A stretch of 64,000 nucleotides of DNA, taken from positions 186,001-250,000 of the forward strand of contig JALJCO010010529.1 in NCBI GenBank assembly GCA_023101725.1. Direction: 5' to 3'. The position numbers were made by a program, and so were the translations under genes. Of the stretch, positions 11,703-23,544 are shown piece after piece. This DNA comes from Atherinomorus stipes. Lineage: Eukaryota; Chordata; Actinopteri; Atheriniformes; Atherinidae. The notes under the pieces were generated by a model. The model was not told the origin of the DNA and made no database searches. It was given only the letters and a program-made list of their open reading frames with translations. Each line of letters begins with the position of its first letter. The stretch's first letter is position 1.

Positions 11703-12573
11703 CCAGGAAGTCCTGGTCCTGCGTGGGACCAGCAGCTCAGAGGCTGGGGTCTCGCGCGGGTCTTGGTTTGCGGGTCTGTGAAACATTTCCTGCATCTGGA
11801 CTCCGCAGTCCCTCCGGGACAGAGGGAGCGTCTGCGGCTTCCGCTGGTCGTGCGCGTGTCAGACATTGTAACTGCGCCATCTGGTGGTTTAGACGGTAGA
11901 AGTGCACGTTCAGGGTTGGATGTGCAGATTAGTGCGGGAAAACGTCAGAACTGGGACAGTGAAGTTCCTCCATCATTTCATGTCATTGCTGCCAAACTCA
12001 GCCTCATCTCTGATCCTGGTGAAGTGACGTCATTTTCACACCTAAACCGAATGAAGTTCATTTCATCTGTTCTTGTAAAATATATGTTATTAAATCCACA
12101 CGTGTTTAATTAATAAATAAATGAATGACTAAACTCATTTCTGTAGGTTTCTGTATAATTTCATCAGTACAGGTTAAATAACTGTTCCATTCTAAACAAA
12201 TAATAATGATTAAATTGTCGCTCTGTGACTGTTATCGTTAGCATATGTCCTTAAATGTCCACATGTCCATAAAATCATGTATGTCAGGTAAACAGGTCTC
12301 CCTTGTTAAAGATGCAGATCTTTTCTGCATCTCTGGCCTGTGCTTCTTTCATTTTAAGACTCCTCTCTGGTCCATCTTTCCTGTGGCCTGACGATTTTGC
12401 TCCATGTTGCCTCGGCAAAGGTGGGGGAGGAGGAGGAGGGGGCGGGGGCACGTCTGCCGCGTTATCACAGCCTGACAGAAAGGGGAGGGGGTGTTTGTTT
12501 CTGCCCACATTGCTACGTTGTGTGAGCTTCAGTGGGGTAGATGCCCTGATGAGCCACATGACGGGGTGTTTAT
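11703..12573. other. Intergenic; CpG- and G-rich patch
   Basis: No gene seen. A dense G-run block at about 12420-12450 (five G runs of two to five, spaced by single bases) could form a G-quadruplex. ORFs crossing it are poly-Gly or poly-Pro artefacts. Confidence 0.4.
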
Positions 12574-12577
12574 TTAA

Positions 12578-13197
12578 AGGGATATTGTGTAAGTTCTCCT
12601 GTGTTTTATTCACAAAAACTGATTATTTGGTTCAAAAGTGTTTTTTCATTAATCAGTAATCGCTCCCATCAACAAACTGAAGTGCTCCTCTAAGTTCTAA
12701 ATTCACCGTTCGTATCATTCATTTACACATTGAGCGGGGCGGCTCGGTGGGGGCTGCCATGTCGTATCGCCATGTCTTTGCGTTCAGGAGAAGCGTGACA
12801 GCAGGAAAACACAGAAACTCACCGGACACACCGGAGTTTTCAGCTCAGTTCGAGGTAATGCCTTTGAAAAGTCACCGCGCTGCAGTGGGAGAAACCAGCG
12901 TCTCACTGATGCTGCGTTCACGTGCAGTCGGGCAGACGGCCGTTGGTAACAAACCAGATGTCATTTTAAGCAATGAAGCCGAGCGAAAGACGGTAAAACA
13001 TGGGTCAGGGAAAACAATACGACATCGCCATGACAACCGAACAGATGTGGACTGATGTCACTGTAACTGACGGACCACGTCTTCACATAGAGGCCGGTGA
13101 TAACTTTACATGCAGCGGATGTCGTCGGTCTGCCCGGTTTCACGCGAATGCAGCATGAAAAGTACGAGGGAGCTGCTCGCGGTTACACAGTGTCCCT
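12578..13197 (+). mobile_element. 620-bp MITE, copy 1
   Basis: The element starts AGGGATATTGTGTAAG and ends in the inverted counterpart of AGGGACACTGTGTAAC; TTAA flanks both ends (12574-12577 and 13198-13201). The interior matches, in reverse orientation, 23545-24164 along its whole length, and in the same orientation 63794-64000. It has no coding capacity and is CpG-rich. TTAA flanks suggest piggyBac-type mobilisation; TTA with an added A (Harbinger-type) is an alternative reading. Confidence 0.85.
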
Positions 13198-13386
13198 TTA
13201 AGTATCCAACGCGACCGGACCGTCTGCCTACAGCCAGTTCGGTGCTCCCGATGGTCAGTCTGCCACTGCATGACGAGCGCTCCCTCACAGTCTGTGACGT
13301 TCGTCGCAAACAGCTGTAAACTTGAAGGCAGAGTCACTGAGCTCTCACAACTTACTATCTTCCCGAGTATTTGATATTTTTTAAAA
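13198..13386. other. Intergenic, nothing recognised
   Basis: Short spacer without supported features. Confidence 0.4.
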
Positions 13387-13435
13387 TGTCCTGTTCTCAG
13401 GAACCAGCAGCTGTATATAGGTGCTCTGCAGGTGA
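13387..13435 (+). repeat. Solitary diverged monomer of the 49-bp satellite
   Basis: One copy of the unit that makes up the 14458-19590 array lies alone about 1 kb upstream. It carries the TCCTGTTCTC variant also present in a few array units, with two further changes (TATATAGG, GTGCTC). Confidence 0.85.
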
Positions 13436-13705
13436 TTACTTATCAAATTAAAAAACTCTTTCAAAGGTGGTTACTTTTCTTTTTTATCACATATTTGGCT
13501 TTTGGTTTTGTTTCAGGACTGTACAGACCACGTAGCTTCACATGTCCTGCAGATGAAACTAAAGGCTGCAGGACCCCGACTTCCTGATCCGTTTCTGTTT
13601 GCGACTGAACTGGTTTTATTTTCTGGTCCCAACGTTTCCCTGATCAGATCAAATAACCTGATATTTCACAATATCTCCCAGATTAGTCATTAACTCTCAG
13701 CAACA

Positions 13706-13911
13706 CCACAGCTGTCTCTGTTAGCATTAGCTAGCATGAACCACAGCTGTCTCTGTTAGATTAGTAGCATGACCACAGCTGCTCTGTTAGCATTAGCTAG
13801 CATGAACCACAGCTGTCTCTGTTAGCATTAGCTGGCATGAACCACAGCTGTCTCTGTTAGCATTAGCTAGCATGAACCACAGCTGTCTCTGTTAGCATTA
13901 GCTAGCATGAT
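13706..13911. repeat. Minisatellite, 35-bp unit, 6 copies
   Basis: Tandem copies of a unit containing CCACAGCTGTCTCTGTTAGC and ATTAGCTAGCATGAA; copies 2 and 3 have small deletions. Confidence 0.95.
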
Positions 13912-14457
13912 AACATTATGCAGCGCATCATTTTCGGACGCATAGATACGTGAAATAAAGTGTCAGATTAATGAGTGTTCACCATAATTTACCATGTTTT
14001 TGTTGTTGGGGATTAAATCAGATGTTTTCTCCGACATGGCAGCAAGTTCTTCCTCCTCTGCTCTGTGTTCGATATTCCTCCCCGATACGAACACACTGAC
14101 ATCAGTGGACTGAGCAGCAGAAACGTCCAGTTTTGTCAGACGGCTGAAATCTTCATGAAGCAAATGTCCGTGATCTTCTTATTCACTTATTACCACATTA
14201 AAGGTTATTAAACGCCCCCCCACTGCAATGGCGGACGGTCTAGTTGCGGCATTTAGCTGGATTAGTCTATAAAATGTACCAGGAGCTTCAATAAAGACTC
14301 TGGTTGAGGAGCCTTGTGTTGCTCGTTGGCGGTGGTTGCGGCACAGCCGGCAGAACACATCTATGAATTGACACACACAAACCCGCAGCTATAAAACGAA
14401 GCTTAGCTTAACGAAGCAAGATAAGCCTGCCGGCCTATAAAGCACTGGGGGAAACCC
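13912..14457. other. Left flank of the satellite array; no gene
   Basis: Short ORFs only. The last bases before the array (GCACTGGGGGAAACCCTG) form a small inverted repeat around the G run. Confidence 0.4.
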
Positions 14458-17400
14458 TGTGTATGTAGGTGTTCTGCAGGTGATGTCACGTTCTCAGGAA
14501 CCAGCAGCTGCATGTAGGTGTTCTGCAGGTGATGTCACGTTCTCAGGAACCAGCAGCTGTATGTAGGTGTTCTGCAGGTGATGTCACGTTCTCAGGAACC
14601 AGCAGCTGTATGTAGGTGTTCTGCAGGTGATGTCACGTTCTCAGGAACCAGCAGCTGTATGTAGGTGTTCTGCAGGTGATGTCACGTTCTCAGGAACCAG
14701 CAGCTGTATGTAGGTGTTCTGCAGGTGATGTCACGTTCTCAGGAACCAGCAGCTGTATGTAGGTGTTCTGCAGGTGATGTCACGTTCTCAGGAACCAGCA
14801 GCTGTATGTAGGTGTTCTGCAGGTGATGTCACGTTCTCAGGAACCAGCAGCTGTATGTAGGTGTTCTGCAGGTGATGTCACGTTCTCAGGAACCAGCAGC
14901 TGTATGTAGGTGTTCTGCAGGTGATGTCACGTTCTCAGGAACCAGCAGCTGTATGTAGGTGTTCTGCAGGTGATGACGTTCTCAGGAACCAGCAGCTGTA
15001 TGTAGGTGTTCTGCAGGTGATGACGTTCTCAGGAACCAGCAGCTGTATGTAGGTGTTCTACAGGTGATGTCACGTTCTCAGGAACCAGCAGCTTTATGTA
15101 GGTGTTCTGCAGGTGATGACGTTCTCAGGAACCAGCAGCTGTATGTAGGTGTTCTGCAGGTGATGTCACGTTCTCAGGAACCAGCAGCTGTATGTAGGTG
15201 TTCTGCAGGTGATGACGTTCTCAGGAACCAGCAGCTGTATGTAGCTGTTCTGCAGGTGATGACGTTCTCAGGAACCAGCAGCTGTATGTAGGTGTTCTGC
15301 AGGTGATGTCACGTTCTCAGGAACCAGCAACTGTATGTAGGTGTTCTGCAGGTGATGACGTTCTCAGGAACCAGCAGCTGTATGTAGGTGTTCTGCAGGT
15401 GATGACGTTCTCAGGAACCAGCAGCTGTATGTAGGTGTTCTGCAGGTGATGACGTTCTCAGGAACCAGCAGCTGCATGTAGGTGTTCTGCAGGTGATGTC
15501 ACGTTCTCAGGAACCAGCAGCTGTATGTAGGTGTTCTGCAGATGATGTCACGTTCTCAGGAACCAGCAGCTGTATGTAGGTGTTCTGCAGGTGATGTCAC
15601 GTTCTCAGGAACCAGCAGCTGTATGTAGGTGTTCTGCAGGTGATGACGTTCTCAGGAACCAGCAGCTGTATGTAGGTGTTCTGCAGGTGATGTCACGTTC
15701 TCAGGAACCAGCAGCTGTATGTAGGTGTTCTGCAGATGATGTCACGTTCTCAGGAACCAGCAGCTGTATGTAGCTGTTCTGCAGGTGATGTCACGTTCTC
15801 AGGAACCAGCAGCTGTATGTAGGTGTTCTGCAGTTGATGTCACGTTCTCAGGAACCAGCAGCTGCATGTAGGTGTTCTGCAGGTGATGTCATGTTCTCAG
15901 GAACCAGCAGCTGTATGTAGGTGTTCTGCAGGTGATGTCACGTTCTCAGGAACCAGCAGCTGTATGTAGGTGTTCTGCAGGTGATGTCACGTTCTCAGGA
16001 ACCAGCAGCTGTATGTAGGTGTTCTGCAGGTGATGTCACGTTCTCAGGAACCAGCAGCTGTATGTAGGTGTTCTGCAGGTGATGTCACGTTCTCAGGAAC
16101 CAGCAGCTGTATGTAGGTGTTCTGCAGGTGATGTCACGTTCTCAGGAACCAGCAGCTGTATGTAGGTGTTCTGCAGGTGATGTCACGTTCTCAGGAACCA
16201 GCAGCTGTATGTAGGTGTTCTGCAGGTGATGATGTTCTCAGGAACCAGCAGCTGTATGTAGGTGTTCTGCAGGTGATGTCACGTTCTCAGGAACCAGCAG
16301 CTGTATGTAGGTGTTCTGCAGATGATGACGTTCTCAGGAACCAGCAGCTGTATGTAGGTGTTCTGCAGGTGATGACGTTCTCAGGAACCAGCAGCTGTAT
16401 GTAGGTGTTCTGCAGGTGATGACGTTCTCAGGAACCAGCAGCTGTATGTAGGTGTTCTGCAGGTGATGACGTTCTCAGGAACCAGCAGCTTTATGTAGGT
16501 GTTCTGCAGGTGATGTCACGTTCTCAGGAACCAGCAGCTGTATGTAGGTGTTCTGCAGGTGATGTCACGTTCTCAGGAACCAGCAGCTGTATGTAGGTGT
16601 TCTGCAGGTGATGACGTTCTCAGGAACCAGCAGCTGTATGTAGGTGTTCTGCAGGTGATGACGTTCTCTGGAACCAGCAGCTGTATGTAGGTGTTCTGCA
16701 GATGATGTCACGTTCTCAGGAACCAGCAGCTGTATGTAGGTGTTCTGCAGGTGATGTCACGTTCTCAGGAACCAGCAGCTGTATGTAGGTGTTCTGCAGG
16801 TGATGTCACGTTCTCAGGAACCAGCAGCTGTATGTAGGTGTTCTGCAGGTGATGACGTTCTCAGGAACCAGCAGCTGTATGTAGGTGTTCTGCAGGTGAT
16901 GACGTTCTCAGGAACCAGCAGCTGTATGTAGGTGTTCTGCAGGTGATGTCACGTTCTCAGGAACCAGCAGCTGTATGTAGGTGTTCTGCAGGTGATGTCA
17001 CGTTCTCAGGAACCAGCAGCTGTATGTAGGTGTTCTGCAGGTGATGACGTTCTCAGGAACCAGCAGCTGTATGTAGGTGTTCTGCAGGTGATGACGTTCT
17101 CAGGAACCAGCAGCTGTATGTAGGTGTTCTGCAGGTGATGACGTTCTCAGGAACCAGCAGCTTTATGTAGGTGTTCTGCAGGTGATGACGTTCTCAGGAA
17201 CCAGCAGCTGTATGTAGGTGTTCTGCAGGTGATGTCACGTTCTCAGGAACCAGCAGCTGTATGTAGGTGTTCTGCAGGTGATGACGTTCTCTGGAACCAG
17301 CAGCTGTATGTAAGTGTTCTGCAGGTGATGTTACGTTCTCAGGAACCAGCAGCTGTATGTAGGTGTTCTGCAGATGATGTCCTGTTCTCAGGAACCAGCA

Positions 17401-19590
17401 GCTGTATGTAGGTGTTCTGCAGGTGATGTTACGTTCTCAGGAACCAGCAGCTGTATGTAGGTGTTCTGCAGGTGATGTCGTTCTCAGGAACCAGCAGCTG
17501 TATGTAGGTGTTCTGCAGATGATGACGTTCTCAGGAACCAGCAGCTGTATGTAGGTGTTCTGCAGGTGATGACGTTCTCAGGAACCAGCAGCTTTATGTA
17601 GGTGTTCTGCAGGTGATGACGTTCTCAGGAACCAGCAGCTGTATGTAGGTGTTCTGCAGGTGATGTCACGTTCTCAGGAACCAGCAGCTGTATGTAGGTG
17701 TTCTGCAGATGATGTCACGTTCTCAGGAACCAGCAGCTGTATGTAGGTGTTCTGCAGGTGATGTTACGTTCTCAGGAACCAGCAGCTGTATGTAGGTGTT
17801 CTGCAGATGATGTCCTGTTCTCAGGAACCAGCAGCTGTATGTAGGTGTTCTGCAGGTGATGTTACGTTCTCAGGAACCAGCAGCTGTATGTAGGTGTTCT
17901 GCAGGTGATGACGTTCTCAGGAACCAGCAGCTGTATGTAGGTGTTCTGCAGGTGATGTCACGTTCTCAGGAACCAGCAGCTGTATGTAGGTGTTCTGCAG
18001 GTGATGTCATGTTCTCAGGAACCAGCAGCTGTATGTAGGTGTTCTGCAGGTGATGTCGTTCTCAGGAACCAGCAGCTGTATGTAGGTGTTCTGCAGGTGA
18101 TGTCGTTCTCAGGAACCAGCAGCTGTATGTAGGTGTTCTGCAGATGATGACGTTCTCAGGAACCAGCAGCTGTATGTAGGTGTTCTGCAGGTGATGACGT
18201 TCTCAGGAACCAGCAGCTTTATGTAGGTGTTCTGCAGGTGATGACGTTCTCAGGAACCAGCAGCTGTATGTAGGTGTTCTGCAGGTGATGTCACGTTCTC
18301 AGGAACCAGCAGCTGTATGTAGGTGTTCTGCAGATGATGTCCTGTTCTCAGGAACCAGCAGCTTTATGTAGGTGTTCTGCAGGTGATGACGTTCTCAGGA
18401 ACCAGCAGCTGTATGTAGGTGTTCTGCAGGTGATGTCACGTTCTCAGGAACCAGCAGCTGTATGTAGGTGTTCTGCAGGTGATGTCACGTTCTCAGGAAC
18501 CAGCAGCTGTATGTAGGTGTTCTGCAGGTGATGTCACGTTCTCAGGAACCAGCAGCTGTATGTAGGTGTTCTGCAGGTGATGACGTTCTCAGGAACCAGC
18601 AGCTGTATGTAGGTGTTCTGCAGATGATGTCACGTTCTCAGGAACCAGCAGCTGTATGTAGGTGTTCTGCAGGTGATGTCACGTTCTCAGGAACCAGCAT
18701 CTGTATGTAGGTGTTCTGCAGGTGATGACGTTCTCAGGAACCAGCAGCTGTATGTAGGTGTTCTGCAGGTGATGTCACGTTCTCAGGAACCAGCAGCTGT
18801 ATGTAGGTGTTCTGCAGATGATGTCACGTTCTCAGGAACCAGCAGCTGTATGTAGGTGTTCTGCAGATGATGTCACGTTCTCAGGAACCAGCAGCTGTAT
18901 GTAGGTGTTCTGCAGATGATGACGTTCTCAGGAACCAGCAGCTGTATGTAGGTGTTCTGCAGGTGATTTCACGTTCTCAGGAACCAGCAGCTGTATGTAG
19001 GTGTTCTGCAGGTGATGTCACGTTCTCAGGAACCAGCAGCTTTATGTAGGTGTTCTGCAGATGATGACGTTCTCAGGAACCAGCAGCTGTATGTAGGTGT
19101 TCTGCAGGTGATGTCACGTTCTCAGGAACCAGCAGCTGTATGTAGGTGTTCTGCAGGTGATGACGTTCTCAGGAACCAGCAGCTGTATGTAGGTGTTCTG
19201 CAGGTGATGTCACGTTCTCAGGAACCAGCAGCTGTATGTAGGTGTTCTGCAGGTGATGTCACGTTCTCAGGAACCAGCAGCTGTATGTAGGTGTTCTGCA
19301 GGTGATGTCACGTTCTCAGGAACCAGCAGCTGTATGTAGGTGTTCTGCAGATGATGTCACGTTCTCAGGAACCAGCAGCTGTATGTAGGTGTTCTGCAGG
19401 TGATGACGTTCTCAGGAACCAGCAGCTGTATGTAGGTGTTCTGCAGGTGATGACGTTCTCAGGAACCAGCAGCTGTATGTAGGTGTTCTGCAGGTGATGA
19501 CGTTCTCAGGAACCAGCAGCTGTATGTAGGTGTTCTGCAGATGATGTCCTGTTCTCAGGAACCAGCAGCTTTATGTAGGTGTTCTGCAGG
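14458..19590 (+). repeat. 5.1-kb satellite array, 47/49-bp unit, about 105 copies
   Basis: Head-to-tail units of the form TGTAGGTGTTCTGCAGGTGA, TG(TC)ACGTTCTCAGGAACC, AGCAGCTGTA. Two main length classes occur: 49 bp with GATGTCACGTTCTC and 47 bp with GATGACGTTCTC. Recurrent variants are GATGATG, TTACG, TCCTG, TGTCG and CTTTATG in place of CTGTATG. Each unit holds a PstI-type CTGCAG, an E-box CAGCTG and, in the 47-bp class, a TGACGT half-site. The repeated 60- to 92-codon ORFs are artefacts. There are no unique spacers, so it is not a CRISPR array. Confidence 0.98.
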
Positions 19591-20699
19591 TGGAAAACAT
19601 ACTGGATGGAGTTGCCGATCTCTGGTCAGCAGCTCTGTGGTGGAGCTCCGGTTGCCTACCTGTCCTTCTGTCGCTGTCATCAGGGAACTAGAACCATCAA
19701 CACTAAGCTTCTTTTAAATTCTCATGTGCAAAATTATTTGGCAAGTTTCATTTTTGAGGATTAGATGTTTGATTTAACAGCAACAGAGATGTTTTTCTTT
19801 ACTTTCAGGGAACAGAGATTTGTTAAGAGATTTCCTAACTGCAGTTATTGAATTTTTTCAGTAAATTAAATTACATTAATAGATAAAGTGGATAATTGTG
19901 GGGTTTCAGGATGATATTGTAACATGTTCTGAGTCTGATTAATGATTGTCTTGGCAATGCTTTCATTAAGCTTGTAAATTCACCTTTTAGGCGACAGAAT
20001 TTATATTTTACACAGAGTTGTTCATACTTTAACGTGCAGCCATTAGTGTCCATTAAAAGCAGGTCAGATTTATAAGAAGGCCCATGACCATGAAGACAAT
20101 TATAAACAACTAAAAGAAGCTTAAAATCAATCCTGAAACGCACGGGGAGCCGATGCAGCCATTTTATAGCTGGTGTAATGTGCCCGCCCTCTGGTCTCCG
20201 TCAGAACATGTGCTGCTGAGTTCTGAAGTACTTGTAAACCAGAAATCCTCTTTTTAAGAAGACCAGAGGGCGTTACAGTAATCTGTCCTACTTTATGTAA
20301 GGAATGAACCTTGTTTAAATTTGCTATTAACTCTTAAAGACTTTCTTGCCTGATCAAATCAGATTCTTTATCAAGCAGACATCTTGGTAATCTGTAGTGT
20401 GCAGTTCAATGTGTGATCAAATCAATTAAATGATCAAAAGAAGTTAAAGAATAATATAAAATTAAAGAGAATTAAATCATGTCAAAAGAAGAATCAAGTT
20501 ATATGCATTAAGTCAGATTATATGGAATTAAATCAAATTAATTCAAAGTAAAAATCCAAGTCAGATGTTTAATCCAAGCAAAAGGAACACATTCTTGAAA
20601 TTCTGATATCCTTTTGAAGCTGTACGTAAAAGGCACCTGGTGTGAGGAGACCATTGCTTTTGGTGGTTTGCTGAAAGAGATAAGAGTGTCAACTTTGAT
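19591..20699. other. Intergenic; diverged LINE-like fragment near 19870-20280
   Basis: On the minus strand at 19900-20145 an ORF includes FKLLLVVYNCLHGHGPSY, resembling the C-terminal segment after the reverse transcriptase of L2/Rex1-type LINEs. The neighbouring GCACGGGGAGCCGATGCAGC also resembles such repeats. The remainder (20280-20700) is AT-rich and unassigned. Confidence 0.4.
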
Positions 20700-22263
20700 G
20701 GAGACCAGCTTCACTAGATGTTGGCAACAACCCAAGTAATGCACACACAACATTTATGTCCATGAATGAAGTTATGTGTAAGACAGTGAAATGACACAGG
20801 GAATAAGTATTGAATATGCTTACAGAAATTTATATACCAGTTAGTGTAAAAACCTTTGTTGGTGGTTCCAGCCTCCTGTACGGAGAAACCAGTGGAAAAC
20901 GTTGCTCAGGTGGGGTTTTGGTCCATTCTTCCACAAACTGCCTTCAGATCTTCAAGGTTCCGGGTCTCTTCTGTGAACTCAGATCTTCAGTTCTTTCAGG
21001 TCGGGTGATTGACTGGTCCGTTCTAGCAGCTTTATCTTCTTCTTCTTAAAGCAGGTGAGCGTTTCTGGTCCGTTCTAGCAGCTTTATCTTCTTCTTCTTA
21101 AAGCAGGTGAGCGTTTCTGGTCCGTTCTAGCAGCTTTATCTTCTTCTTCTTAAAGCAGGTGAGTGTTTCTTGGCTGTGTGGTGGGACGGTCGTCTTGCTG
21201 AAAGATCCAGCCTCTTTTCATCTTCAGCAGATTCTGGTCCAGAATGTCTCTACTTTTCTCCATTCATTCTTCCTTCAATCATATGAAAGTCTGCCAGTAC
21301 TACATGCTGAAAAACAGCCCCCACCATGATGCTCCCACCTCCAAACTTCACTGTTGCTATGGTGTTTTTGGGGCCATTTCTCCTCCAAACATGTTGTGTC
21401 TTATGACATCCGAAGAGTTCAGTTCTGGTCTCATCTGACCAGACTATGTTTCCCAGAATGTCATGGGTTTGTCCAGATGTTGTGTTGCAAACTTCAAACC
21501 AGCATCAACCTGCTTCTTCTTCAGAAATGGAGTCTTGCGTGGTGTGCGTGCATGAAGGCCATGGCGGTTGAGTGCATTCCTTCTTGTTGTCTCTGAAACA
21601 ACTGTAGCTGCTGGTTCCAGGTCTTTCTGAAGCTCTCCACGAGTGGTCCTGGGCTGTTGGAGAACCTTTCTGATGATTGTTCTGACTCCTCTGTCTGAAA
21701 TCTTGTGAGGAGCACCTGGCCGTGGCCGCTTTATGACCATGCCGTGTTCTTTCCACTTCCGGATGATGGTCCCAATGGTGCTCACTGGAACTTTCACAGG
21801 TTTACAAATGCACCTGGAACCAATGCCTTCAGTGTGTTTGCAATAATAAGGTTGCATAGGTCTTTAGACAGCTCTTTGGTTTTACCCATCATGCAATGCT
21901 TCTTGTCTGACATCTTGGTGATGAGAAACCTTTTTAAAGGCATCAATCAGGACTAAAGCAGCTGATATTACTTTGCTCTGATAGGGGACAGGATTACTTT
22001 CTAAATACTGACAGACTCCAGCTGCTTTCTTGGCTTTCACATCTTTTTGTCTCCATTTCTTCATGTGTTCAATACTTATTCCCTGTGTCATTTCACTATA
22101 TTACACATAACTTCATTTATGGACATAAATGTTAGGATTTCTTTGTATGTGTGCATTACTTGGGTTGTTGCCGACATCTGGTGAAAATTTCATGTCAATA
22201 ACTCTGCTAGAAATATATTTTCTGAGAAAAATGTTGATGTGTTCAGTACTTTTTTCCCTGCTG
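20700..22263 (-). mobile_element. Tc1-like transposon with long IR/DR-type ends
   Basis: Minus-strand transposase remnants include an ORF at 21444-21857 with a paired-like N-terminal domain (containing CICKPVKVPVSTIGTIIRKW) and the linker toward the catalytic core. Long inverted repeats match between about 20718-20815 and 22070-22180. The right side also shows an outer repeat (CAGCAGGGAAAAAAGTACTG) ending at 22263 next to TA, and an inner one (CACAGGGAATAAGTATTG), as in IR/DR elements of the Sleeping Beauty type. The left outer end is not clearly found. The catalytic half (20815-21440) is broken by frameshifts and by a local triplication. Confidence 0.88.
21014..21169. repeat. 52-bp tandem triplication inside the Tc1-like element
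   Basis: Three near-identical 52-bp copies start at 21014, 21066 and 21118 with TGGTCCGTTCTAGCAGC. They lie within the former transposase coding region and help to destroy it. Confidence 0.95.
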
Positions 22264-23544
22264 TATCTTAGTAGAATAACAATGTTTTGATATACTTTAG
22301 TGTATTTTTTATGGTATCGATTCATTATTTGAGCATTTTTATTTATCTGTATTTATTTTTATTTTAGGCTGTTTCAGTCCTTTTCATCATAATGTTCACA
22401 TTTAGACATTGAGACCAAGACAACACAAGTTATTGGCACGTCATATTGTTCAACAGACAGTAAAAACAACAACAAAACAAGCATGATGACACCCCTGAAA
22501 TAATATTTTGTGAAATACTGTCAGGCAATTGTTGTAATCAGATGTTTTATTGTAATGTCCAATCAGACGTCTGCACCTGTTTACAGGGATTTTGCCCTGT
22601 AGAGCAAGGACGGGACCGTCTTTCTGTCTGTTAACAAAAAAACTCTAAAAGTAATGAACAGATTTGGATTAAATTTACCTGTTTTATTTTTGTCCACCGT
22701 TTTTTTTTTTTTTTAACCGTTAGAAATTTCTAGAAACAGTTATTTTTAAACTTTATTTTTATTGTCTTCAATTTGAACAGTACAAACAAACAAACAATAG
22801 GGACACTTAGGATACATTGGTCATTGCAGGAAAACAACTTTTGAGTAATACTTGTTTTTAGTAACGTGCTGGAATGAAAAATCTCCATTTTTCCCACTTT
22901 TCTTGAAACTGTTCTTCTTGAGTCCTCAGACTGTGTCAAAATCTCCATCTCATATATTAATTGTAAAATGAATTTACAATGAAATTGCACCATTTTTTGG
23001 TTATAGCCTTTTTACAGGTTGATGTTAATATTTTAAACAGCTATAAATCACTTTTGTGAATGTTGCTGCCAACAGTAGATGCTAAATATACCACTGAACC
23101 AGTTTTAGGGATCAGATAACTGTAATTGTGACAGCTGTCAAAATATTGGGTGAACCTAGCCCAGAATGGTGCAGTTATGGGACACAACCCAAACAGGTGC
23201 ATGATTAGCATTGACTTCCTTAGCCTTGTGCACCAGCCTGACCAACACCGTGTATGAGGTGCAGGCGTTGGTCAGGCTGCTGTGCCAGACGATGATTTCC
23301 CCACATTCTTTCCAACACGGTTGAACACTGGACACAAATCGGAAGAAGTAGTTTAAAGTTGAATTCTCCAAATATTTACCTGTTCCTCCTCAGAGAATAC
23401 ATCCAGTGTTCAAGCCTCTCGTCCCCGTCACAAGTTTGTAAAGAGAAGATACTGTTCTGTATTAGAATGTATCTGTTCTGTATTAGAATGATGTACTCCA
23501 CTTATCATTTTATCACACTCAATATTGTGCTTTTTCCTGCTGAA
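22264..23544. other. Intergenic, no gene; one 13-bp inverted repeat
   Basis: AT-rich with short ORFs only. At 23234-23279 two perfect 13-nt arms (CAGCCTGACCAAC and its complement) enclose 20 nt. Confidence 0.45.

Noticed and set aside
11465..11899. 144-codon ORF with poly-Val and poly-Gly
   Set aside because: Generated by the TAG/TTG/TGG trinucleotide repeat.
14458..19590. Regular direct repeats resembling a CRISPR array
   Set aside because: Units are contiguous without unique spacers, and the genome is vertebrate.
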